Source of the DNA: Nitrososphaerota archaeon | Lineage (GTDB): Archaea > Thermoproteota > EX4484-205 > JAAOZO01 | Length of the DNA: 9,387 nucleotides | Assembly (NCBI GenBank): GCA_011605715.1 | Contig: JAAOZO010000230.1 | Coordinates: forward strand, 1-9,387 | Reading direction: 5' to 3' | Part shown: positions 1 to 7,100 of the stretch, piece after piece | Layout: each line of letters starts with the position of its first letter | Numbering within the stretch: the stretch's first letter is position 1 | Made by a program: the position numbers and the translations under genes | The notes under the pieces: generated by a model | What the model was told of the DNA's origin: nothing | The model's database searches: none | What the model saw: the letters and a program-made list of their open reading frames with translations, nothing else

Positions 1-633
1 AGAAAATAAAAAGCTCCATTTTTTGTTCTCTTCCTTTACTCCTTTTATAAAGAAGTACAAAGAAAAGGCGATCAGGGGAATTCCAATAGTTTCATGCTTG
101 AAAAAGCCTAGGTGGGTTCTATCTATTAAACTTCCACTAAAAGCTATAAGAATAGAGCTCAAAGCACCTACTTCATTATTGGCAATTTCTCTTCCTAACA
201 AGAATACGGCAAGTACTGCAAAAATACTTGAAATCGGAGGAAAGAGTATAGCCAAAGTTAACATATCTACATTTAGTCCCAAGAACCTTACAAAATAGTA
301 AAAAGCATCTAATGCTAAAGGTAAACCAATAGGAGTGGAGCCCGCAGCGTTTCGGCCTTCAGGTACCCAGCTCATCTTGTCTGTCCAAGTTAGAAAAGCA
401 TTTATTCCATGTTCTGCAATATATTCTGCTGTTCTGTAGTGCCAATAGGGGTCAAACTCAGAGAGGTAAAAACCATACCTAAAGTTAAGAAGCCTTATCG
501 TTAAAGCAAGAGCGGCACTTACCAACAATACGGAAACAATGATGTATGTTCTAGAGCTAACTGAGGGCCTAAGTTTATCTACGCTACTAGCTGTCGACTT
601 GAGCGAACTTGAAATTCTCTTTGACAGGCTCAT
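1..633 (-). CDS. aglB: AglB/STT3-type oligosaccharyltransferase, N-terminal part (runs off left edge)
   Basis: This is the membrane enzyme that transfers a lipid-linked glycan to asparagine in N-glycosylation sequons on the outer face of the membrane. The frame is open from ATG at 633 to the window edge, giving 211 residues of a family that is usually 600-1000 long. Visible features: a basic, Ser-rich cytoplasmic N-terminus; a first membrane helix at about residues 30-49; the STT3 hallmark SEFDPYWHYR at 58-67, whose D61 corresponds to the first metal-binding aspartate; SWVPEGRN at 88-95; TPIGLP at 100-105; and hydrophobic segments near 104-118, 124-147 and 156-170. The second loop motif reads GFFKHET (176-182), where many homologues have FDNE, so the first acidic position is Lys. 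No in-frame start codon lies just upstream of 633. A TATA-like element lies about 36 nt upstream. Family assignment is strong; glycan and substrates cannot be told. Confidence 0.92.
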   Translation of the reverse strand, partial: MSLSKRISSSLKSTASSVDKLRPSVSSRTYIIVSVLLVSAALALTIRLLNFRYGFYLSEFDPYWHYRTAEYIAEHGINAFLTWTDKMSWVPEGRNAAGSTPIGLPLALDAFYYFVRFLGLNVDMLTLAILFPPISSIFAVLAVFLLGREIANNEVGALSSILIAFSGSLIDRTHLGFFKHETIGIPLIAFSLYFFIKGVKEENKKWSFLFS

Positions 634-665
634 AAGCTTTAATTTCCATGATGGAGGGAGAGTAG

Positions 666-674
666 TTTTTAAAT
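666..674 (-). promoter_or_regulatory. TATA box upstream of aglB
   Basis: The minus strand reads CATTTAAAAA here. Its centre lies about 36 nt before the aglB ATG, which predicts a transcript start near 643 and a leader of about 10 nt with no clear Shine-Dalgarno. The element was placed by eye. Confidence 0.45.
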
Positions 675-675
675 G

Positions 676-997
676 TTCTTATTACTTCAAAGAATTTCTA
701 GTTTAGACAGCTAAAATAAGAATTTTTAATTAGTTTGGAATATGAGCGAATAATCTAAAAAATAAAGTAAAAAACATTAGCAATAACTCAGCTTTAAACT
801 TGGACTTTAAAGAAACCAAGCACCTTGCAAGAGAAAATGAAAGTGTAAAGTAAAAGTATATTTGTCCTAAGTTTTTCTTCACGTTGATGAATGCTTTGTC
901 TTTTGAACACAACTGCTAAACTACTAAAAATTATTTGAGCAAAGGTTCCTGAACTAAAAAGAATAGCAAGATAGATCGAAGTTTGGTTTTCCGAATG
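676..997. other. Gene-poor A+T-rich stretch, no convincing gene
   Basis: I find no convincing gene here. Two short overlapping minus-strand frames (912-730 and 1018-794) encode hydrophobic peptides of 60 and 74 residues in different frames. Neither has a clear ribosome binding site or a family resemblance I trust. They could be remnants of a decayed membrane-protein gene or chance open frames in A+T-rich DNA. No tRNA, rRNA or transposon feature is seen. Confidence 0.5.
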
Positions 998-1047
998 AGA
1001 ACCTAGGTTTTCACTCATTCTAAGGAGGTAATAAGAACCTTAGGTTT
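998..1047. repeat. Two near-identical palindromes, 36 bp apart
   Basis: AGAACCTAGGTTT (998-1010) contains the perfect 10-bp palindrome AACCTAGGTT. AGAACCTTAGGTTT (1034-1047) repeats it with one extra central T, giving arms AACCT and AGGTT. The starts are 36 bp apart. Paired symmetrical sites of this size look like operator sites for a dimeric regulator. They lie downstream of the C/D sRNA on the minus strand and are not next to an obvious start codon, so the target gene is unclear. Confidence 0.5.
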
Positions 1048-1110
1048 CTATTTGGAGCAATAGATAAGCATCGTGAGCGGCTTAAGATGACTACCTCGGA
1101 CTTCTGACGA

Positions 1111-1175
1111 CGGCAACTCAGACAAATGCCTTCAGCACACAAACTTGCAGTAACTTTGACTCATCATCGTTGCCG
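1111..1175 (-). ncRNA. Box C/D sRNA (2'-O-methylation guide), symmetric two-guide form
   Basis: Read on the minus strand, the elements come in canonical order: terminal stem CGGCAAC (1175-1169); one G; box C ATGATGA (1167-1161); a 10-nt guide GTCAAAGTTA (1160-1151); box D' CTGC (1150-1147); an 8-nt spacer; box C' GTGCTGA (1138-1132); a 10-nt guide AGGCATTTGT (1131-1122); box D CTGA (1121-1118); and GTTGCCG (1117-1111), which pairs all 7 bp of the terminal stem. This arrangement forms the k-turn bound by L7Ae, with Nop5 and fibrillarin completing the methylating particle. C and D match consensus exactly; D' and C' each differ at one base, as internal boxes often do. The two guides have equal length. 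A TATA box sits 25-26 nt before the first stem base. Both guides resemble complements of the conserved 23S helix 69-71 region. Confidence 0.87.
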
Positions 1176-1195
1176 AGAGTAATTTAAACAAAGGC

Positions 1196-1205
1196 AAATT
1201 TAAAT
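1196..1205 (-). promoter_or_regulatory. TATA box of the C/D sRNA gene
   Basis: The minus strand reads ATTTAAATTT. Its centre is about 25 nt from position 1175, the first base of the sRNA terminal stem, which is the spacing expected between an archaeal TATA box and its transcript start. A second TTTAAAT-like run at 1181-1188 is too close to serve the same start. Confidence 0.6.
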
Positions 1206-1320
1206 GATTTTGATGAAAGTGCTTATTTTCAGTAAAAAGATAAAGAGTAGATAACGTTATTTCGTAGGTAATTAAAAATATGAACACTAACTTAAAGAAA
1301 GACGATTAGGAAACAAAAGA
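1206..1320. other. Spacer between the dys stop codon and the sRNA promoter
   Basis: I see no gene or strong structure. The spacer is A+T-rich. On the minus strand, T-rich runs just after the deoxyhypusine synthase stop codon (for example near 1272-1280 and 1300-1310) could act as an archaeal terminator, but none is distinctive. Confidence 0.35.
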
Positions 1321-2265
1321 TTAGGGAGAATTTTGAGTTTCATAAAAAGCAGCCAGTAGCAACGGGAGAATAACTGTAGCGTCCCCGTAGATGTTGGAAA
1401 CTTCTGCACTTGGCTTTACTTTATTCCATGATATAGCTTCGCTTATTCTTGCACCAGACAAAGAACCGTCAAACTCGTAGGCTGTTGTTATAGCAACGAC
1501 ATAGTCAAGACCATCTTTGAATTGGTTCCACCATAGAGTATGATGTTTGCTTATGCCCCCACCCAAGATTACTGCACCAGACCTTTGCTTCTCAAAAACC
1601 TTATCAGACATAAGTTTTTCATCCTTCATAACATCCAACTTAAATTTTCCCTTTTGATATGAGTATAGAAGAGCAGTTCCAAAAGCTGAATCGACAATTC
1701 CTGGTGAGATTATTGGAACGTTCTTCAGATAACATGCTCTTAGTATCGAATTTTCATCATTTATTAAACTACCAATTTCATTCAGAATTTCTGAAGGCGA
1801 TGCTATCCAACTTTCCTGCTTTCTTGACAAAAAATCACGCACAAACTTTTCTACGATTGGACCATAGGACTCTAATGGAACCAGTACGTTTCCAAGTCTG
1901 TGAATATTACTTTCCCTTAGTTTAGAGTCGTCCAAAGAAAAAGCTCCATGGTAATATATACCTCCTAAGGATCGGGCAAGATCGTGATCAATAGTACCTC
2001 CAGTAGTAATGACAACATCTACTAGACCATTTAGAATCATTTCAGCGATTACGCCTCTTAGACCTGTTGCTACCAAGTTAGCTGTAAAAGACAAAAACTT
2101 AGTACAATCCTTGTCATTGTACATATGTTGCAGTATGCCTAAAGCTTTTCCAACTTCCACAGACTGAAAACCTCCAGAGTGAAGATAGAAGTTAAATAAG
2201 TCAGAGAAGGTACGTAGAGACTTTAGTTTGTAATCCTTTATGGGTTCAGATTTAATTGGAGACAT
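1321..2265 (-). CDS. dys: Deoxyhypusine synthase
   Basis: This cytoplasmic NAD-dependent enzyme transfers the aminobutyl group of spermidine to one lysine of eIF5A, the first step of hypusine formation. The 314 residues are full length for an archaeal member. The N-terminal part has the GGFQSVEVGKAL segment (about 31-42). The NAD-binding part follows with TANLVATGLRG and VVITTGGTIDHDLAR, and a glycine-rich GAVILGGGISKHH lies further on. The C-terminal part has TAYEFDGSLSGA and then EAISWNKV, where K282 aligns with the catalytic lysine of human DHS (in SWGKI), followed by YGDATVILPLL. It starts 18 nt after the eIF5A stop codon on the same strand, so it is almost certainly cotranscribed with its own substrate. 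No good Shine-Dalgarno precedes ATG 2265. The function is very likely; family paralogues such as homospermidine synthase-like proteins are a remote alternative. Confidence 0.96.
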   Translation of the reverse strand: MSPIKSEPIKDYKLKSLRTFSDLFNFYLHSGGFQSVEVGKALGILQHMYNDKDCTKFLSFTANLVATGLRGVIAEMILNGLVDVVITTGGTIDHDLARSLGGIYYHGAFSLDDSKLRESNIHRLGNVLVPLESYGPIVEKFVRDFLSRKQESWIASPSEILNEIGSLINDENSILRACYLKNVPIISPGIVDSAFGTALLYSYQKGKFKLDVMKDEKLMSDKVFEKQRSGAVILGGGISKHHTLWWNQFKDGLDYVVAITTAYEFDGSLSGARISEAISWNKVKPSAEVSNIYGDATVILPLLLAAFYETQNSP

Positions 2266-2283
2266 TTCAAACTATGATTTATC

Positions 2284-2679
2284 TCAGCTTTTTATGCGCA
2301 TTATCTTTGCCTTACTTTGAACTTTCCAGTACTCTACAGTAACGCCAACAGCAATGGAGGAAGCAAGCTGAGGATCCTTGGGCATTGGAAGTTCAAGAGT
2401 TTCATAAGTTTCAAGGTCCATGATTTGTATGTGGTCTCCAAGGAGAGCTAGTACTTGGCCATTTCTCTTTTCGATCATAGGCACTTCTACTTTTTCATCT
2501 ACAGGACTCATCAGAGTATGTTTTGCCTCATCAAATAAGCCAATGCCTACTACTCTTGCCTTCGCACTTCCATGCTTTCCGGGCTTAGAATGCGAAACCT
2601 CTACGATCTGGCAGGGCTCGTTGTCTATTAGTATCCAAGACCCTTCCTTTATGGAGCCTAGTTCTACAACTTTACTCAT
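2284..2679 (-). CDS. eif5A: Translation initiation factor 5A (aIF5A), hypusine-containing
   Basis: This small translation factor binds the ribosome near the E site and helps peptide bond formation at difficult sequences; its activity needs hypusine. The 131-residue length is typical for archaea. The N-terminal SH3-like barrel (about 1-70) carries the modification loop HSKPGKHGSAK, with K35 as the hypusine site. The C-terminal half (about 71-131) is the OB-fold, with MDLETYETLELP near 87-98. The start is well supported: GGTGAT at 2690-2685 lies 5 nt before the ATG, and a strong TATA box lies further upstream. The enzyme that modifies it is encoded directly downstream. Confidence 0.97.
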   Translation of the reverse strand: MSKVVELGSIKEGSWILIDNEPCQIVEVSHSKPGKHGSAKARVVGIGLFDEAKHTLMSPVDEKVEVPMIEKRNGQVLALLGDHIQIMDLETYETLELPMPKDPQLASSIAVGVTVEYWKVQSKAKIMRIKS

Positions 2680-2684
2680 TCTTT

Positions 2685-2690
2685 ATCACC
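2685..2690 (-). promoter_or_regulatory. Shine-Dalgarno of eIF5A
   Basis: The minus strand reads GGTGAT, a full match to the archaeal 16S 3' end, 5 nt before ATG 2679. Few other genes here have such a site, so this transcript appears to be led and efficiently translated. Confidence 0.7.
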
Positions 2691-2732
2691 TTCAAGAAAC
2701 CTTTCTTCTGGTTGACTTAATGAATAATGTAG

Positions 2733-2740
2733 TTTATATA
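2733..2740 (-). promoter_or_regulatory. TATA box of the eIF5A-dys operon
   Basis: The minus strand reads TATATAAA, close to the archaeal consensus. It predicts a transcript start near 2710 and a leader of about 30 nt that includes the Shine-Dalgarno. Confidence 0.6.
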
Positions 2741-2814
2741 GTTATTGCTAGGGAGTAGAAAAAAGGGTTCTATAAGTATTTTTCTTTTAATTTAGAAGAA
2801 CGCTTAATAGAATC

Positions 2815-2824
2815 CTTTATTAAT
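2815..2824 (+). promoter_or_regulatory. Possible TATA box of nadK-nob1
   Basis: CTTTATTAAT lies about 33 nt before ATG 2853 and would give a nearly leaderless transcript. An alternative, TTTTAATTT at 2786-2794, would give a leader of about 38 nt. I cannot choose firmly between them. Confidence 0.35.
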
Positions 2825-2852
2825 TTCTTTTGTTTATCGTTTTCATAAAGGC

Positions 2853-3662
2853 ATGAACCACAACCACTATAAAATGGTGTGTGTCTTAGCTAAAGATGAG
2901 GCCACGTTAGCAAAAATAAAACAGGTTAACTTAGAAGAAAAAATAAGACCAGAGAAGATTGAATACTATGAGGTTAATAAAGTTGAAGGAAAGCTTCCGC
3001 GATGTGATTTGCTTATAGTTGCAGGAGGGGACGGAAGCCTTTTCTATTCAGTAGATAAGCTCGAGGATAACGAAACCCTAATTCTTCATGTAAATTTGGG
3101 AAGAAAAGGAGTTCTTGCTGAAACAGAACTAGCAGAGCTTGAGGAAAGAATTGAAGCGTTAAAAAGCAAAAAGTACAGCATTGAAGAAGTTAGAAAAATA
3201 GAAGCATATGTTAACAATGAAAAGCTTGGAGAAGCAATTAACGAGATTGTTTTTGCATCAGAGAGCCTTAAGGGAATAATGGAGATAGAAGTCGAAATAG
3301 AAAGTCTTGGAACTTTTTGCATTGACGCTACTGGAATATTGGTTGCAACGCCTCTTGGCTCAACTGCCTTTTCAATGAGCGCTGGCGGTCCAGTAGTAGA
3401 CAACTCACTAGAAGCACTCGTAATTACTCCAATTCTCGCAAAAAGAAAGTGGGCACCATTGGTAGTTTCAAATAATAAAAAAATTAAAATAATGAAAAGA
3501 GGAGGTAAGGAAAAACCAACAATAATAAGAGATGGACTTGAGGAAACAAGAATCGATGAAGAAGACCGTCTTTATATAGTTGGGAGCAAGAAGAGAGTAA
3601 AGCTAATAAGGTTCGATGAACAGTACTTACTTAAGAGACTAAGGAGAGCGCTGATAGAATGA
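2853..3662 (+). CDS. nadK: NAD kinase (ATP-NAD kinase family)
   Basis: This enzyme phosphorylates NAD+ (and often NADH) to give NADP(H) in the cytoplasm. The 269-residue length is normal. Motifs in order: the phosphate-donor loop AGGDGSLFY (57-65; GGDG at 58-61); VNLGRKGVLAE (80-90), equivalent to the NxGxLGFL stretch; AINEIV (128-133) with N130-E131; and the long conserved ATPLGSTAFSMSAGGPVV (165-182), followed by ALVITPI (188-194). ATG 2853 was kept as the start. A second ATG at 2874 would begin exactly at the first predicted strand (MVCVLAKDE) and is a real alternative. The stop codon overlaps the next start as ATGA (3659-3662), so translation of nob1 is probably coupled. Confidence 0.94.
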   Translation: MNHNHYKMVCVLAKDEATLAKIKQVNLEEKIRPEKIEYYEVNKVEGKLPRCDLLIVAGGDGSLFYSVDKLEDNETLILHVNLGRKGVLAETELAELEERIEALKSKKYSIEEVRKIEAYVNNEKLGEAINEIVFASESLKGIMEIEVEIESLGTFCIDATGILVATPLGSTAFSMSAGGPVVDNSLEALVITPILAKRKWAPLVVSNNKKIKIMKRGGKEKPTIIRDGLEETRIDEEDRLYIVGSKKRVKLIRFDEQYLLKRLRRALIE

Positions 3663-4183
3663 CTGTAGTGATCTACGACACTTCAGCCATCATAAGAGGC
3701 ATATTAAACTTTAAAAATATTGGTTGCGCCTACACTACGTACTCAGTTCTTAGAGAACTAAAAAAGCGCAATGCCAACTACACAAAAGTAGTTGCGCTAA
3801 TAGAAGCAAACATTCTGGAGGTGCTTTCGCCAAGCAAGAAAGTCATAGAGATAGTAAAAGAAAAGGCTGCGCAGTTGGGAGAACTTGGAAAAATATCAAG
3901 TACAGACCTCGAAATAATTGCACTAGCAATGAGCTTCAGAAATAAAGAAGAGGACATCCTAGTAGTTACAAATGATTTTGCAATACAAAACATCCTTTCT
4001 CACTTAAACATAAAGTACAAGAGTATTGGCCAAAGAGAAATAAGAGAGCCTAGAGAATACGTGTACGAGTGCAAAAATTGCCATAGCAGATATGAAACAA
4101 AGTACAGTTTCTGTCCAAAATGTGGAGGGCGAATAATAACTAAGATAATTAGAAAGGACCTAGGATTCAATAAAACTCCTTAA
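3659..4183 (+). CDS. nob1: NOB1-type PIN endoribonuclease with zinc ribbon
   Basis: Homologues cut the 3' end of the small-subunit rRNA precursor during ribosome maturation. The 174-residue protein has the two-part NOB1 layout. An N-terminal PIN nuclease domain (about 1-125) has acidic residues in the expected places: D7 in YDTSA, E33 in LREL, D83 in SSTDLEI and D106 in VTNDFAIQN. A C-terminal zinc ribbon uses C138/C141 (ECKNC) and C152/C155 (FCPKCGG). It starts within the nadK stop codon (ATGA) and shares the nadK promoter. Its last 24 bp overlap the 3' end of the polymerase D gene on the other strand. VapC-type toxins also have PIN domains, but the zinc ribbon and the absence of an antitoxin gene argue for NOB1. 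Confidence 0.92.
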   Translation: MTVVIYDTSAIIRGILNFKNIGCAYTTYSVLRELKKRNANYTKVVALIEANILEVLSPSKKVIEIVKEKAAQLGELGKISSTDLEIIALAMSFRNKEEDILVVTNDFAIQNILSHLNIKYKSIGQREIREPREYVYECKNCHSRYETKYSFCPKCGGRIITKIIRKDLGFNKTP

Positions 4184-7100
4184 TGAAGAAGACTTCGATT
4201 TTTCCAATTTTTGATCCCTTTCTTCGCTAAAGTCAAGTAAGCTTAACTCTCTCTCAAAGAACTTTACAGAGGCCTTAAAGTATGGGCTAACATCGTAGTT
4301 TGTTATGAGCTCCTGAATGAGACTGTAGTACTTAACTATGTTGGAAGAGAAAACATTTGGTTGCAAAGGATATCCACATTTTATGCATTTTCCGCTTAAA
4401 GGAGGTCGCCTGTATTTCTGACCGCACTTTATACACCTAAACCCAGTAGTGTAGAAAGCTTTCACGTTGCCTACAAAATCTCGAATCAAATGAGTACTTA
4501 GCAAATCTTCCACAACTTTTTTCTTATCTACAAAATCAGTTTTTTTCAGTAAAGAGAGTTGAATTGCAAATTTTTCTTCTGCTTTGTTAATTAGCCTATA
4601 GCTTGATATTGTTGGCCCATTACTTATAGAAGTTGTAGTATGAGTAAAGCTTAATTTATAAGTTAAGTTCTTTCCAACTAAATTTATTAAAGAGTATAAG
4701 GAAGAAAGCTCTTCTGATCTTCTTACGCTACTGTAGAAAGCATATGGAAGATTTTTTTCATTCTCAGTATTGTATATCTGATCATCAATTTCTGAAGGAT
4801 CCACAACTGAAAAAACTACAAGAGGCGAATCCATTTTTCCTCCAGGCTTGTTAGGAGTGTAAAGGTTACTAAAGTTCAAAAAAACATCAAGGGCAAGGGT
4901 AAAAGAATCAGCATCGCCATCGCAGTCTCTTCTCTTTGCTTGATGGTAGAAAGGATGAGCAAAAAGCACTTCTGCATTAGTAAAACCTATTATTCGCCCA
5001 ACAATGCCACCTACGGTATGTGGAGATATTGAAATGATAAGCTGGCCTATAAGGTCTTCAGGACCTCTTATGTTGTAGAAGGGCTTTAACCCATAAGACA
5101 CTAGAAGGTCATCGATAAATTTACTTAGATTTATAAGGTGGTTGACAGAGTTTTTTGGAATTATTACATCCTGTGGCTTAATAAAAACAAGCTGTTCATC
5201 TGAAGAAAGGGGACTACCATTTATATCAGTTTCATAACCTAATTGACGAAGCTTACTAAACGAAACACCTATTTCAGAAGGTTTGAATGCAGTTAAAGGA
5301 GCATTTGTAACGTCGAACCTACAAGTTCCATCTTTGTAGACAAATAGATTGTACTTTGCTCTTAAAACACCTTTTTCTAAGGGCTCAGGAACCCTTAAAT
5401 CGTTCATCAATGATTTTACTCCTTTAATTTTCTTAGGAACAAACTGGACACCAACTTTTTTCTTTGCATTGTTTATTTCAGATTTTATATCTATAAATCT
5501 CTGGTTATATGGTAGCTTTTCAATCCCGCACCTACTACAAATTTTTTCTTCTGATACTTCACCACACCTGGGGCATGTGTAAATAGGCAGTGTTTTTGCA
5601 CCACAGTTAGGACACCTAAGGTAAAAAGTCTGAGCTTTACACTTTGGGCAGTACCTATTCGCTATTTCAACTTTAACTTGCCCATTAGCACTTAGAATAT
5701 TTCTTGAAGCACCTCCTGAATTACCTATGGGAAACAACACGTTTGTTGGAGGATCCATGTATCTTGGCTTTGCTGCTTCCGGTCTTCCAACTCTTGCAGA
5801 GACTACAGAGCCGGACAGCTTTCTAAGAGTTAGACCAGAAAGCCTAGAAAGGTAAGAAAGGCCATCTTCTCTTTCGTTTGGTGCAAGTAGGCGAGTTTTT
5901 TCAATTAAATAGCACAAAAATTTTGATGTGTCCTCGTTGATCTTAATCTTATCCTCGAGAACAAAATGAGGAACTAAGGCTTTCTCAAGAATTGCCTTAA
6001 CTTTATCAATAAGCGGGAGAATTATTTCCTGACCTAACGTACCTTTTTCTTTAATTTCTAGTAACAGGGTAAAGACTTCTTCTCCGCTACAAAATTCCCA
6101 AAAGTTAAGGAATTTGGGATGAAGGGGCAAATTAACAACTTTAGAAAAAAGTAAAGCTTCATCGAAGGTCACTTCGTTAGGATCTTCAAATATTTTGTTC
6201 AGCCTTTCTTCAGCAACAAAAGACTTTATCTTATCTAAAAATAGTGGAAGTTTATCTTTAAGTTCTGCGCACCACTCGTCCTCAGAGTAACCAGGCGCGT
6301 CAAGCTTTCTGTTGTTTTCTACATAATCTCCAATAGAAATGAGAATATCTCCTAAAAACAGTATTTTTTCTACATCATTAAAGATGTTTTTGTTAGGAAT
6401 GGTTGATAGCTTCACAACAGAACTATTCTTCAACTTAACTATGGGAGGAAGAATTGAGTCCACAGAAGCAACAATGGCAGATTTTCCAGGCCGATCTAGC
6501 CTAAGCTGAGAACCAATTGCGACAAAAGAATTCAGTACATACATTGTGCTTGGATGAAGTCCAATTGCCATCAAACCTGTGTTCCTAGCACGACCATACC
6601 TTATTCTTAGGCCTCCGAAGAAATCTTCTGAGGAAATTACAGGCCTCCCTATAAGGACTTCGTCCACGTATGACGAAACATCCAGCTTATTGACCTTTAG
6701 ATCTTTTAGCCAATCCCAACCGCTAAGATTTAACTCTTTTACAAATTTCATAACTTTGTGAGATCTACCTATTACGCCATCTATTAGAACTCTTAATGCT
6801 CCACCACGAATGTAATTAGTTTCTACTCTTTCAAGATTTCTATATGCAGATACTTCAATAGGATCAGTACCAACACCCGTTACTTCAACTGGAATCCTTT
6901 CAAGAGCATAAATTAATTCCTTCTCAGAAACTTTAAATTGGAATCGTCCTATTTTTCGTTCATAAATTCTGTATTCTTCAATGTATCGACTTATTTCGTC
7001 CTTAGTTGGAGCATAGTTAGACAAACCCAAAATGGATTTTACATAATCTGCTATCAGTATTGAGAGTGCTTGCTCAGTTCCACCGGAAGAACGCATAGGA

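Noticed and set aside
884..930. TTGATGA followed by CTGC as a C/D sRNA candidate
   Set aside because: The boxes deviate at key bases and the flanks do not pair.
1047..1064. Small hairpin TCTATT-tggagc-AATAGA
   Set aside because: A 6-bp A+T-rich stem is easily found by chance and has no T-run or other context.
1084..1110. Possible second C/D sRNA on the plus strand (GATGA at 1086-1090, CTGA at 1104-1107)
   Set aside because: The box C is imperfect, there is no terminal stem and no second box pair, and it abuts the much better sRNA on the other strand.
3659..4183. VapC-type toxin of a toxin-antitoxin pair
   Set aside because: The protein has a C-terminal zinc ribbon and NOB1 length, and no antitoxin-like gene is adjacent.
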